A stretch of DNA of 64,000 bases from Simplicillium sp. C3G150-2 (taxonomy: Eukaryota > Ascomycota > Sordariomycetes > Hypocreales > Cordycipitaceae), in NCBI GenBank assembly GCA_022702485.1, contig JAJIYY010000004.1, positions 3,658,001 to 3,722,000 on the forward strand, read 5' to 3'. The notes under the pieces are model-generated. The model did no database searches, was not told the DNA's origin, and saw nothing but the letters and a program-made list of their open reading frames with translations. This document shows positions 54,013-64,000 of this stretch, piece by piece (positions within the stretch are counted from its first letter, which is position 1; the number at the start of each line of letters is the position of its first letter). The translations under genes and the position numbers were made by a program.

Positions 54013-55992
54013 AACGGCATAAATATGTTCCCCCAGCACCAGCCATTTCCTCGGCCAAGTGACTCTGGAATACTCTTTCAACAGCCAGGCGCTTTGCTTT
54101 TCACCAATCTTCTGTTTTTCGTCATAACTGGTGTAACGGTTATTTGGCAACATTGGTGCACCGTCCAATTCCGCAATATTGACATAGAGATAATTTCTAT
54201 TAGCCCACCAGTAACCGAAGAACCACTGCTGAGAGCTGGAAAATAGCACGATAACGTATCTTGGCATTTCTTCAAAGTAATCAATAATGGACCATGGAGA
54301 TACAAATATACATCCATTTCACTTGGCAGGGACCGGAACATGAGCCCCGGGAGGACAGGCATAAGTAAAAGCGCACGATCAATTCCCCGGACGGCTGCAC
54401 CCTCGCACAAGGCCTCCAGTCTTTGTATCAGTGCCTGTGTAGGCGGTGAAACGCGCGACCGCTCGTCATCCGGATTCTTTGCTCTAGTTATTCAACACTT
54501 TTGAGTATTTACCGATGCATTAAATTGCTTTGATGCATTCTGGACCATTTCGTTCCCAGTATCTCCGATTGCTCGTTGTGGCTGCGTGCGCATGGAGCGG
54601 CGTGTGCGCATCGCCAGTTATGAATCGCTGAAACAGGTACCTAGCGATGTCTTGGCAATCCCTGCCCAGCGCATTGAGCTATCTAAAGGCTATCTGATTG
54701 TTAGAATACCAGTACGGAGTATACTGCACATGCCTTCTTGTCCCGTTTGCTAACTGACAACCTCCCGGCTTTTGTTGATGCGCTTTGGCAAAGTCTACGC
54801 CACAAACACCATCTCCAGTCTACATAACAGCTACAACCAGCACAGGACCAGGGCCCGTGTACGCATATGGGTTATCAACTTATGATTCTTCGGTGTATTG
54901 CTCCCCGGCCCTCTACATCATAGCAGCTTCCTCCCTTGGACGCTCGGCCCGCGTGAGAAGGCACGAAATTGACGATCATCAGAACTGGATGGTGTGAATA
55001 GCCTTCGCGCAATGTCGATGTACTCAGATGATACGCAACTAAATAGTGAATCAGGCCATGTGTCTCCTCGAAAAGATGTGTCGGAATATGGTCTTAAATC
55101 AAGGAGTCTTTATTGATGGCTTTGTTTCTTATCCGAAGCCTTTGAGTTGCATATTAGGAGTCAGCCTAAAACGAGCAGTGAATTGAACTTTTAGATACTG
55201 TACCAACTTTATTCCCCTTGCCAAAAACAAACCCCCCGACTTCTGTCTTTTAGCCTAAAGCAGCTGGGTCTGAATCGATTCAAGCCAACCTGTGCCAATG
55301 CGTCTCGCCAAGCGCAGGCGTCATTTCTTTCCGAGTAGCCCAAGACAGAGAACAGAAGAGCCAGTGAATGAATCAGCTCTTCGTTCCAAGCTGCCTTTTG
55401 CCCGCGAGGCTGGATGTGCCTAGGCGTTGGTGTCCATATCATTGGAACTTGGGTCTGTCTAGATCGAAATTGATCAGCGACAGTGAGGCTATGCAAAACT
55501 CTCCGTTGGCTTGGGACATAATTGCCGCGACGATTTGTTGACTTCGTATTAGACTTTAGCATTCTAGACCTTCCTTGGCATACACAGCTAGAAATTAAGA
55601 CGCCGATGACGTCGCGACAGTCTGGGGTAATGGTGAGGATAAATAGTGGCAAAATAACACGCCTCGCCAATACCTTGGCGTCTTGCCACAAATCTCGTAA
55701 AATTAAGCTTAAAAAGAAACCATCCCACTTACACAGCCCGTTTCGTCGCTTGGCTAGTCTTGGGATCGTGCGCTCCGCTGGGTGTTTGACTTGGGGCCAA
55801 ATGGTGGCTAGCCGGCTGCAATACCATCCGCCTTGGCAAGATCCGGAGCTTCAGTACCGGCAGCTCTATCACGACAGCTTCACCTTCTATAAGTAGGAGT
55901 GAATGCAATTGAACCTTTCTCCAAATCAGATCCTTACCGAACAGCACTCCTCACTTTTAACAGTCTTTTTACTACACTACTGAATTACCACC
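54013..55992. other. Gene-poor region
   Basis: 2 kb without a supported gene. A Thr/Ser/Tyr-rich frame at 54785-54997 and a 160-codon minus-strand frame at 55209-55691 were considered and not accepted. The last 110 bp include a TATA-like site for the gene at 55993. Confidence 0.45.
55886..55893 (+). promoter_or_regulatory. TATA-like box of the CHRD-like gene
   Basis: TCTATAAG lies about 105 bp before the ATG at 55993, followed by a pyrimidine-rich leader. Judged by sequence and spacing only. Confidence 0.4.
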
Positions 55993-56641
55993 ATGAAGTT
56001 CTCTGCCGTCGTCCTCTCTCTGGCTGCTTTAGCGGCTGCTGCTCCCGCTCCCGCTCCCGCTCCCATCCTCAACAAGATCTTGAATGGGAACAAGAAGACC
56101 CATCATAATGATAAGGGACCATTTGTTTTCACCTCGACTTACAGTGTAAAGGCTACACCTGATCAGGTTGTCGATGCCCAAAACCAAAAGACTGGTGGTC
56201 TTCAAGGTTGCACTGGCACTTTCAATTACGGCATCAATTCCCATGAGAATGTCATCTGCTACAATATCACTATCAACGGATTCCGAGGCAACTTCCAGTC
56301 TCCTGCAAAGACTGCCACTCACATCCATGAGGGCGACTTAGGAAAAGCTGGGCCACCAAGGTAAGGCTTCATCGTTCCTAGGCTGCACAAGCTCAACTGA
56401 CCGGGGCATTAGACTATCCTTCCCCAACCCTGAAATCGGCCAAGATGGTAGCGGATCCAGCATCGGATGCATTCGCGGCCCATTCACCACTGGAGTCGTG
56501 ACTGATGGCAAGGACACTGGCGAGGGCTTCCACGTCAGACAGATTGAGCAGGCCCCCTTCAAGTTCTTCACGGATGTGCACTCCAGCCTAGCAGTTCCCG
56601 GTGCGACTCGTGGACAACTTGGAGGAAAGCAATGCAAGTAG
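55993..56641 (+). CDS. Secreted CHRD-like protein
   Basis: Two exons (55993-56360 and 56413-56641) joined by a 52-nt intron give 198 aa. The signal peptide is MKFSAVVLSLAALAAAAPAP, followed by a short Pro-Ala run and a basic stretch (NKKTHHNDKG). The rest resembles a CHRD (chordin-type) domain: FTSTYSVKATPDQVV, NYGINSHENVICYNITINGF, the THIHEGDLGKAGPPR segment with paired histidines, and DVHSSLAVPGATRGQL at the end. CHRD proteins in fungi and bacteria are extracellular with unknown role; the His-containing motif resembles Cu/Zn superoxide dismutase in fold prediction, but metal binding here is speculation. There are three cysteines apart from the C-terminal one, so disulfides are possible. 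Confidence 0.8.
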
Positions 56642-56886
56642 ATGATTTGGGGCATTGCATCTTCTATGTAATAATTTTGAGGCAAGATACTCACTGCCAG
56701 AATAATTTTTAAAGTGTCGTTTCGTCACGATTATATTTGCACATTGAAGTCATTATTTATGAACCCATAGAAAATTAATTGACTTTGTCGTGTATGCTAA
56801 GTGAACGCCAAGGTATAACCCAACCCATGTATACAAAATCTATTACGAGTGCTTTCAAAATACGACCGCCCTCCCTATCAAACACC

Positions 56887-58599
56887 TTACTCTGACTTTG
56901 GGGGCCACTTGACGCGCTTCTCAGCCCTTACGTACAAGTTGTTGGGACGAATAAGCTGGAAGTATGGGTCGTATTCAACAGGTCCATCTTGGGCCAGCGT
57001 AAACTTGTAGCGATATACAAGCTTGGGCAGGAAGACTTTAACTTCTTGCAGAGCAAAGTTGAAACCGACGCACATTCTCGGGCCTTGGGCAAATGGGGTG
57101 TAAGAGCCTGCAGGACGGTTCTTGACCGCATCCGTATCCCAGCGGTCAGGGTCGAAGCGAGTAGGATTATCCCAAATCTTGTCGTTGTTGTGAATGTGAT
57201 GCAGAGCAGGGATGACAATGGAGTCCTTGGGGAGCTTGTAGCCTCCTGGCAGGATCATGTCTGTCTTGGCTGTGCGACCAGGTTGGTACGAAGGGTTGTG
57301 TCTGCGTTGAGTTTCCTTGACAAACTTGTCGAGAAACGTCAAAGAGTTGGTGAGGTCGGCAGTGACGACGGTATCCTCGTTGAAGTCATGATCGATAAGT
57401 TCCTGAAGTAGACGTTCCTGGTTACCAGGATACTTTACAAGAGAGTAGATCAGCCACGACAGGAGAGAAGAGGTAGTCGTGAATCCGGCACCTGTAGCTA
57501 CGACGAGAGCAGGGGCGAATTGAGCGGGAGGAAGCTTCTTGCCCTTGGGGTCCTTGGCGCGAAGGAAGTAATCCACAACATTCTCAGCTTCAAGAGCAGC
57601 ATCTTGCAGCTCAAGATCGTCCTGGCCCTTTGAGGCTTTGGCGATGGAATCCATCATGAGAACTTCAATGCGTGCCTTGGTTTGGCGAAGCTTCTTGGGA
57701 TCACCGAAGGGCATGTTTTGATACCAGGCACCCATGCTTGCAACACGCTTGTTGAGCTCCAAGTTCTCAGCGATGCGAAGAACCATTTCGTGCAGGGGTG
57801 CGTCGACGTCAGTGAAGTGCTGAAAGTCCATACCCAGAACGAGCTGGCCAACGGCTTGCGAACCCAGCTTCAGCATATACTGATAAACGTTCCATGCCTC
57901 TCCCTCTTGATCAAGCTCGTCAAAGACTTTGAAGGCCTTCTCAACAGACTTCTGCATTGTTGGTGCGTAATGACGTACTGCCTTGGGTCCCAGAGCAGGC
58001 GGCAAGAACTTATGGGCAAGTCTCCATTCTTCTGTGTCGGTGTCGCCCAAAAACACACCCGCTTCGGTAGACTTCAAAGGGTACAGGGGGTGGCCAGGAA
58101 TAATGTGCTTGGAGAAGTAATCGCTTTCGGAGAAGAAAATGGTGGACAGCTGGGGGTCGTTGGTCTGGTAGACCTTGCCGCCCATGTTGGTGGTGACAAT
58201 CAGAGGACCATACTTGTCGAAGAGACGCTGATGGTTACCGAGATGATCGGGATAGATCTCAAGGTAGTTTCCAAAATAGGGAATTCCAGTAGGTCCAGGA
58301 ACTTCGCGGACTGCCTTACCAGAAATGGAGACTGCAACTGGAGGGTCGGCAGCCAAAATGTCAGCCACGGCTGTCAGACGATGACTCTCTGATATGAATC
58401 CAATCTCTGCGAATTGATGTGTCAGTGAAACAAATCTAAGCATCGTTGTAGTAAGATCAGGCGTACCCTTGGGCTCAACAATCGCAAAATGTGAGGCAAT
58501 GATGTGGCGTAAATCTTCAACATCAAGTTGATCGGGAAGGTCAATCTCCTGGGCGGTGGACTGGCTCTCGCCCAAGAGGTAAAATGATTTTACTACCAT
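56887..58599 (-). CDS. Cytochrome P450 with atypical I-helix
   Basis: Haem-thiolate protein of the P450 superfamily. The frame is continuous for 570 codons, but a 60-nt stop-free intron (58466-58407; GTACGC to GCAG) fits better and gives 550 aa, joining FAIVEPKE to IGFISESHR. Recognised features are PGPTGIPYFGNY, the ExxR pair in KETQRR (409-412 spliced), FDPDRW and the haem motif FAQGPRMCVGFN (Cys490 spliced). The I-helix reads ATGAGFTTTSS, with Phe where oxygen-activating P450s carry Asp or Glu. The N-terminus is about 80 polar residues without a membrane anchor. P450s lacking the acid often rearrange peroxides rather than hydroxylate, so oxylipin chemistry is one possibility. It diverges from a cytochrome b5 reductase gene. 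Confidence 0.9.
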   Translation of the reverse strand: MVVKSFYLLGESQSTAQEIDLPDQLDVEDLRHIIASHFAIVEPKGTPDLTTTMLRFVSLTHQFAEIGFISESHRLTAVADILAADPPVAVSISGKAVREVPGPTGIPYFGNYLEIYPDHLGNHQRLFDKYGPLIVTTNMGGKVYQTNDPQLSTIFFSESDYFSKHIIPGHPLYPLKSTEAGVFLGDTDTEEWRLAHKFLPPALGPKAVRHYAPTMQKSVEKAFKVFDELDQEGEAWNVYQYMLKLGSQAVGQLVLGMDFQHFTDVDAPLHEMVLRIAENLELNKRVASMGAWYQNMPFGDPKKLRQTKARIEVLMMDSIAKASKGQDDLELQDAALEAENVVDYFLRAKDPKGKKLPPAQFAPALVVATGAGFTTTSSLLSWLIYSLVKYPGNQERLLQELIDHDFNEDTVVTADLTNSLTFLDKFVKETQRRHNPSYQPGRTAKTDMILPGGYKLPKDSIVIPALHHIHNNDKIWDNPTRFDPDRWDTDAVKNRPAGSYTPFAQGPRMCVGFNFALQEVKVFLPKLVYRYKFTLAQDGPVEYDPYFQLIRPNNLYVRAEKRVKWPPKSE

Positions 58600-60064
58600 G
58601 GTTGGCTGGTGTGGTTATGTGAAGTTGTTATTCAGTACAACTGGGTAAAAAGACAATAAATGGTGATGTATATTGGAGGCAGCTTAGTTCAACGGTGTTG
58701 AGATGACAAGAGTATATATCCCAATAGCCAACCTCGGCTGACTTGACGAGACTAGATTGAAAAGAACAAATCCAGAAAAAAAATTAGAAATCCATGAGTC
58801 CATAATGATGAACCAATTTCAGGGCTCTGGGACCTTCCGACGGGAATATTTGTCCGCGGACGTAATATTTTCGCTGGAGCTTGTCACTCTACAGCTAAAG
58901 CAGGGTCCGGAAATCGGGCGATGCGAGAAACGGCCTTTTTCCCAGTGCCACTTGATCGTACATGATGAAATTGACAGGCTGAACCGTGCGCGTTACTAGC
59001 TTACAGGGGATTTTCTTTGCGAAAGACGTCATTGGAGGGAATATTTACTGGGGTGACATCGGGAGGTGGCTCGATGTCTTGAGAGATGAACAAAGTCCGG
59101 TTGGCACTAGACGAAACTAGTTAATGGTCAGGGCCTCATGCAACTCGGTGCTCCCGACACCGAGTTTTTGATGGCCCTTTTGACGTGTTACCGACGCTGG
59201 TTTTCAGACGACAGGCAACTGCCGTTGAGGACTGTCGCCAAGAGGCTTCGTCTACAGAGATTGAGCTTGACAAATAACTGGCAGTATGGGCCCTGCTGGG
59301 TTGGATCGACAAACTGTATCAGCCATTGTCAACGTCATGGAAATGTGTATTCATCATGAACAACGAGCGCATCAGCGAAGGGAAGCGAACAAAGCAGGGA
59401 AGAACCGCTACCCGTCAGCACTACCATCGTATCATTATGCACTGCAACCTGTTCGCCAAGTTTAAAAAAAATTGCCCTTCGTGCTTCATCTATTGTGTCG
59501 TTTCAGTGTTACAATGGGTAAGGGATCGGGAAGATAGTGGCGCTCAGGTCGAGCAAGCTTTAGGGCCGATTGCCGGGGAGAGAAGACACGAATTCGACAG
59601 CATAATGGAACAATCTAAAACTGGGACAGACGCTAAAACCGGTGGCGGGTGAAGTCGAGGTGAAGGTGGAATGGCGTAATTTAGCGGCGATTGTGTAGGG
59701 ACGGAAATTAAAACTGCGGTAAGATCGGACAATGCCGCCGGAATTTCACAAGAAATGGCCGGATAGGAGTGAGCTGTAAACAGACACCACGGTACATAGT
59801 GTAATTGACGTACTAGACAGAGGCAATCGCTGACCTATTCGTTGATTTCACATCACTCTCATTCGACCGAGGCTCGCGGCGACCCTTGTTTAAAATTCTG
59901 TTTCTAAGCTTTTCTTCTCATTGATGGTCGTTTATTAATTCCACACTGCCCAATCAGACTTCAGCCAATTTGCACCTCCAAAGCCTTTGCTTACTTTCAA
60001 TATCATCCCTATATCTCATTGACTGACCTTGACTATCTTCTCGCTTCATTAACACCTCTTCAAA
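58600..60064. promoter_or_regulatory. Divergent promoter region, P450 and b5 reductase
   Basis: 1.46 kb separating divergent P450 and cytochrome b5/b5-reductase genes. It contains the P450 TATA-like site and a pyrimidine-rich leader before 60065. No gene is supported inside; short frames lack protein character. Confidence 0.45.
58713..58718 (-). promoter_or_regulatory. TATA-like box of the P450 gene
   Basis: TATATA, about 115 bp upstream of the P450 start, at a plausible distance. The sequence is palindromic, so orientation rests on the nearby gene. Confidence 0.35.
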
Positions 60065-61432
60065 ATGGAGTTCGACTCAAGAGAAGTTGCAGAACATAAA
60101 ACAAAAGATGACGCCTACATGACCATCCACGGCGTCGTATACGATGTTACCAAGTACATCATTGATCACCCCGGAGGTGCTGAGGTCCTCATCGAAGCTG
60201 CCGGTACTGATGCCACCGAGGCATTCGACAGCGCCGGCCACTCTGAAGACGCCCACGAAATCATGGCTGACTTCAAAATCGGCACTCTCAAGGGCTATGC
60301 ACCGCCTAAGCCAAGGAAGACAGCGCTACCTCCAAAGCCTAAGCCCCAGCAACCGCCGCCAAAGCACAGAACTGCCAAATTGGTCAACTTGAGTTTATTC
60401 TCTCTTGCTGTTACGGGCGCCTTTTTCGCAGCCCGCAAGTATGGACCTAGCTCTGTACCTCACTGGATTGCACATGTCATGAGCAACGACAACTCGACCA
60501 AGCATGGTGGCTTTGGATTTGCCAAGGGTCTTCTTGTTGGAGGAGGCATTTTTGCCGTGGTGGATTATTATCTTGCCACGCACTTTGCCAAATTTGTGTC
60601 TCCAAAGAAATCGTTTACAAGCTATCCTGCCCACATGAAGGTCCCCGAAGCTGTGCAAGAAGACACCCTCTTGCAGCGTGGTCTACTTGACCCGGTCACT
60701 TACTCTCACCTCCCTCTCCAAGCCAAGACTAAGGTATCTCCTAATGTCTTCCGCTTCACATTTAAGCTTCCATCGTCAGATACCGTCCTGGGTCTTCCCA
60801 TCGGACAGCACGTAGCCATCAAGGCCGAAATTGACGGTGAAAGCGTCGCTCGTTCATACACACCTGTCTCCAACAACGATGATCGCGGCATCCTCGAACT
60901 TGTCATCAAGGTTTACCCTGACGGAAAGCTCACCAACAAGTATCTCGCACAACTTGAAGTGGGTGACGAGGTCCTCTTCCGCGGACCCAAGGGCGCCATG
61001 CGTTATCACAAGGGCCTCGCCAAGAAGATTGGCATGGTAGCTGGTGGCACTGGTATTACTCCCATGTTCCAGGTCATCCGTGCTATCTGCGAAGACGACA
61101 GAGACTTGACGGAAGTCAGTCTCATCTACGCAAACCGCAGCGAGGGCGATATTCTGCTCCGCGAGGAGCTCGACAAGTTTGCTCGCAGATATCCTAAGAA
61201 CTTCAAGGTCTGGTACATGCTAGATCAGCCTCCTGCCGACTGGAAGTTTGGAAGCGGCTATGTCACCAAAGACCTGATGAAGGAGAAGCTTCCTGCGGCT
61301 GGTGTCGACACAAAGGTGATGCTTTGTGGACCTCCTGGCATGGTAAATGCCAGCAAGAAGAGCTTGGTGGATTTGGGTTTCGAGAACCCTGGGGCTATGT
61401 CTAAGATGACGGATCAGATTTTCTTGTTCTAA
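60065..61432 (+). CDS. Cytochrome b5 / NADH-cytochrome b5 reductase fusion
   Basis: A 455-aa single-exon protein combining a haem and a flavin domain. Residues 1-75 are a cytochrome b5 domain with both haem ligands (His35 in DHPGG, His59 in AGHSED). A proline/lysine-rich linker (about 80-102) leads to two hydrophobic segments (about 106-123 and 154-172) that would anchor it in the ER or outer mitochondrial membrane. From about 205 on it is a ferredoxin-NADP reductase-type module: FAD motif RSYT (263-266), GGTGITPM for NAD(P)H (327-334) and CGPPG (421-425), ending in the family-typical Phe. It would move electrons from NADH through FAD to its own or another haem, supporting desaturases, sterol enzymes or P450s. 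The divergent P450 is a possible partner. Confidence 0.94.
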   Translation: MEFDSREVAEHKTKDDAYMTIHGVVYDVTKYIIDHPGGAEVLIEAAGTDATEAFDSAGHSEDAHEIMADFKIGTLKGYAPPKPRKTALPPKPKPQQPPPKHRTAKLVNLSLFSLAVTGAFFAARKYGPSSVPHWIAHVMSNDNSTKHGGFGFAKGLLVGGGIFAVVDYYLATHFAKFVSPKKSFTSYPAHMKVPEAVQEDTLLQRGLLDPVTYSHLPLQAKTKVSPNVFRFTFKLPSSDTVLGLPIGQHVAIKAEIDGESVARSYTPVSNNDDRGILELVIKVYPDGKLTNKYLAQLEVGDEVLFRGPKGAMRYHKGLAKKIGMVAGGTGITPMFQVIRAICEDDRDLTEVSLIYANRSEGDILLREELDKFARRYPKNFKVWYMLDQPPADWKFGSGYVTKDLMKEKLPAAGVDTKVMLCGPPGMVNASKKSLVDLGFENPGAMSKMTDQIFLF

Positions 61433-62882
61433 TTTGCTGCATTTGCTGTTGGTTGGCGTTGTCGGATATACACTGTGAAATTATTATATTTGTTGGAATT
61501 CGGGCATCATACATGTTACAATAGATCTAAATTGAAAGTACCATTACTCCTGGCATCCTTTGACACCGCAGTCAATCGTCGCACACGTATATTTAGTCCG
61601 AGCAACTGTGAAGTTGACATGTATGAAGTTCGCGTCTAATCTAGCATGTTACCATGTAAGTCGTCCTCACGGCAAAATGCAAAGAGCTGTATCAGACAAC
61701 TCAGGTGCATCTCAAACTCATCAGAGACAGAAACAAATCATGTATGTGAGGCATCGTCTTCGTTTATTTTTTACGAAGTTTTCACGACAATGTCACCCTC
61801 CGCTGATAACGCTCATCGCCTCACTGCCACCCGGAGCTAATGATGGCGATGGCGGTGGCATGGAAAGTCCACGGAGAAATATCACCTCGGCCACCCACAC
61901 CAAGTCTCAGCGCCACTGGAGGCGCACGTACGAGGTACCTCCAGCGTCCACTCAGCGCTCACTCAGCGCCAACCAGCAGTAAAACCCACGATAAACCAAT
62001 TCGAGTTACAGGCCATTACAGTGGAGCAGGCTCCCCCTAAAACCAGCTCTAGAGTGCTGCGAGGCGACGTCAACTGGACAGGAAAAAATACAGTGGATAC
62101 CAACCTCGGTCGTTAGTGGATGAAACCCCTACGGAAAGTATGGCTTGTCACCGTAACTGCAGCTCCAACTCAGGCTCCACTGTATTTGCTGTGCTTACAG
62201 GGGATCTACTGAATGGGTAGCCCGCCAAATCGAACCAGTCCCGATCTGCTACAAGGCAGTACAGCTCAGGAATGTGCCCTGCAGCAGCGTTTGGACGCCC
62301 TGTAAAATGCGCTAAAAGTCGAAAACACCGTGTTGGAGTCTCCCACTGGGGCGATTTTCCATGATGGCATTTTACCGGGACCTCCAGTCTGATCCAGCGG
62401 CGACAACCGGACAATTGCCACTGGATGCAGCCTTGATTTTTCACCATCCATACTGACAGATTGTCAGCTATTACAGGTTTCTAGAATGATTTCTCACTAG
62501 TGCTATTTTTCCTCGGTTTTTTCCCACGATCCATATTCACCGAGTTCTTCCTCCAATCCGGCATTCTCATACCGAGCATAGTGACTAGTTGGGGATGACG
62601 CCAGAGGTACGTACACCTTCGCCTGTTCCCACATCGGATACACGGCTACGGTGTTTTATTTCCTTCTCATGGAACTATAATTGCTTGTATGATCTAATGG
62701 ATGGAGTTTTCCGGGATGTTTTTACTTCACTAGACTTATATAGTTCACCTTGGGACACCAAATCTCATCCGCGTAGCCTTCCAGCGTTCCAGCAACCCTC
62801 TTCACATATTACCACTCATATTACACCCACGCATAATATCTTCTCACTTCATCCTCAAACATATTATACATCATAAATCATC
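61433..62882. other. Intergenic region
   Basis: 1.45 kb before the dehydrogenase gene at 62883. It contains GC-rich patches near 61850-62060 and many short frames, none convincing. I saw no repeat or RNA gene. Confidence 0.45.
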
Positions 62883-64000
62883 ATGGGATTCACGTTACCT
62901 GCTACTGAGGGCCGAGTTGTCACCGTCCTCGGTGGCGGTGTCCTCGGTCGACGCATCGCTTGTGCCTGGGCCGCCTCTGGTTTCGATACCGTCATCAGAG
63001 ATCCCAGTGCTGAGCAGCGCATTGCTGCTGTTCACTACTGTGAAACCAGCTTTGACCAATACTCCGACTCTCAAACCCGTGGCTCAGTCACCGCCACTGA
63101 GGACCTGAAAGAGTCTGTGGCAAAGGCTTGGCTCGTCATTGAAGCTGTCCCCGAGAAGCTCTCTCTCAAGATTTCTACCTTCGCCGATCTGGAGAAGTTG
63201 ACTTGCGAAGATACTATTCTCTGCAGTAACTCATCTTCATATAAGAGCCGTGAAATGATTGACGGACTCCAAGATGCTACGAAGCAGAGAATCTGCAACA
63301 TGCACTACTACATGCCACCTGGCAACCGTGTCGTTGAGCTCATGACTGACGGTAGCACCGATGAGAGCATTTTCCCTTTCTTGGTCGAGAAGCTCCAATC
63401 CGTGGGAATGCATCCCTTTGTTGCCAGAAAAGAGTCCACTGGATTGATCTTCAACCGTCTCTGGGCTGCCATCAAACGCGAGGTTCTCAACATTCTTGCT
63501 GAGGATGTGTCTACTCCCGAGGAACTCGATAAGCTCTGGATCGAGGTTTGGGGTGGAAACAACAGTGGCCCCGTCGCCATGATGGACGCTGTTGGTCTAG
63601 ACACAGTGTCCTTCATTGAGCAACATTATATCAACGAGCGTCATCTTCCCGATACTCCTGTCCAATTCCTCAAGAAGTACATCGAGGAAGGTCGCCTCGG
63701 TGCCAAGTCTACCAAGGGTGGACTGCTGCCTCCTGGTGCCACCACTCGTGGCGCTGAGCAGAAGCATGGTGATCATGACAACCTTCACGCTCCTCTGTTG
63801 TACTTCCTCGATATTGGTCTTTCTGCCGAGAATCCTCTTGACGCTTTCCACGCCGGTCGCGTATTAGTCGGTTCTGCCGATGGCCGCCCTCTTAAGCCTC
63901 TCGTCACGGGTCAGCACACTCCTGACGGTATCGACATTTCTCTCGCTGCTGGCAAGCTCTTTTGGACCAGCATGGGTATTCCCAACAAGAACGATGGATC
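62883..64000 (+). CDS. 3-hydroxyacyl-CoA dehydrogenase-like protein with C-terminal propeller, 3' truncated
   Basis: Open from the ATG (MGFTLPATEGRVVTVLGGG) to the window end, 372 codons without an intron. The N-terminal Rossmann motif is VLGGGVLGRRIA (GxGxxG), followed by the NAD-binding domain (LVIEAVPEKLSLK, NSSSYKSREM) and the HCDH C-terminal helical domain (NRLWAAIKREVLNIL, VWGGNNSGPVAMMDAVGLD), as in lambda-crystallin/L-gulonate dehydrogenase types. The family has NCSS then HxxNP; here it is SNSSSYKSR and HYYMPPG, so the substrate is probably not a CoA ester. After about residue 310 the sequence changes to AGRVLVGSADG then TPDGIDISLAAGKLFWTSMG, resembling YWTD/NHL propeller blades. The rest lies beyond the window. 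Confidence 0.85.
   Translation, partial: MGFTLPATEGRVVTVLGGGVLGRRIACAWAASGFDTVIRDPSAEQRIAAVHYCETSFDQYSDSQTRGSVTATEDLKESVAKAWLVIEAVPEKLSLKISTFADLEKLTCEDTILCSNSSSYKSREMIDGLQDATKQRICNMHYYMPPGNRVVELMTDGSTDESIFPFLVEKLQSVGMHPFVARKESTGLIFNRLWAAIKREVLNILAEDVSTPEELDKLWIEVWGGNNSGPVAMMDAVGLDTVSFIEQHYINERHLPDTPVQFLKKYIEEGRLGAKSTKGGLLPPGATTRGAEQKHGDHDNLHAPLLYFLDIGLSAENPLDAFHAGRVLVGSADGRPLKPLVTGQHTPDGIDISLAAGKLFWTSMGIPNKNDG

Noticed and set aside
54785..54997. Thr/Ser/Tyr-rich 70-codon frame
   Set aside because: Could be a decayed surface protein, but nothing links it to other exons.
55209..55691. 160-codon minus-strand frame
   Set aside because: Mixed composition, starts with a non-ATG codon and shows no domain.

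Overview
The window is nuclear DNA of a filamentous ascomycete (Pezizomycotina). Short introns of about 40-75 bp with GTAAGT/GTGAGT donors and CTAAC-like branch points, a subgroup C (killer-toxin-like) GH18 chitinase paired with a LysM gene, a LaeA-like methyltransferase and AT-rich repeats that look mutated by RIP all fit. A sordariomycete, probably of the Hypocreales, is my best guess; that is inference, since no marker gene was compared. I modelled exons by hand, and most models close in frame across every junction.

Layout. 1-2.6 kb: the 3' part of dihydroxy-acid dehydratase (ILV3) and a convergent LOA1/VPS66-like acyltransferase. 3-13 kb: an accessory stretch with a decayed MetE/UROD-like pseudogene, two short-chain dehydrogenases, a small four-helix membrane protein, a small secreted cysteine-rich protein, a relic of a subtilisin-like protease, one copy of an AT-rich repeat and an F-box protein. 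13.2-23.2 kb: a large chitinase (11 exons including a 7-nt microexon, about 1719 aa) and a divergent multi-LysM secreted protein (8 exons, 859 aa) sharing a 1-kb promoter region. 23.2-25.8 kb: gene-poor, with the second repeat copy. 25.9-27.6 kb: LaeA-like methyltransferase.

27.8-36.4 kb is a housekeeping block on the minus strand: ESF1 and DBP4 (both 18S rRNA processing) and a SUN-domain nuclear-envelope protein. 37.7-42.8 kb: a secreted S53 (sedolisin) protease and a conserved coiled-coil protein of unknown function. 44.6-50.8 kb: UDP-glucose 4-epimerase, a zeta-crystallin-like quinone oxidoreductase, an alpha/beta hydrolase and a tannase/feruloyl esterase. 51.1-54.0 kb: two related multi-spanning membrane proteins flanking a cysteine-rich putative zinc-binding protein, all of unknown function. 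56-61.4 kb: a secreted CHRD-like protein, an unusual cytochrome P450 and, divergent from it, a cytochrome b5/b5-reductase fusion. The window ends inside a 3-hydroxyacyl-CoA dehydrogenase that seems to run into a YWTD-like propeller.

The clearest functional unit is the chitinase/LysM pair: a chitin-binding, chitin-cutting enzyme with a very long C-terminal extension beside a protein made of repeated chitin-binding modules. The three-gene membrane/cysteine-rich group at 51-54 kb is the best candidate for something undescribed. No tRNA, rRNA or CRISPR array was seen.
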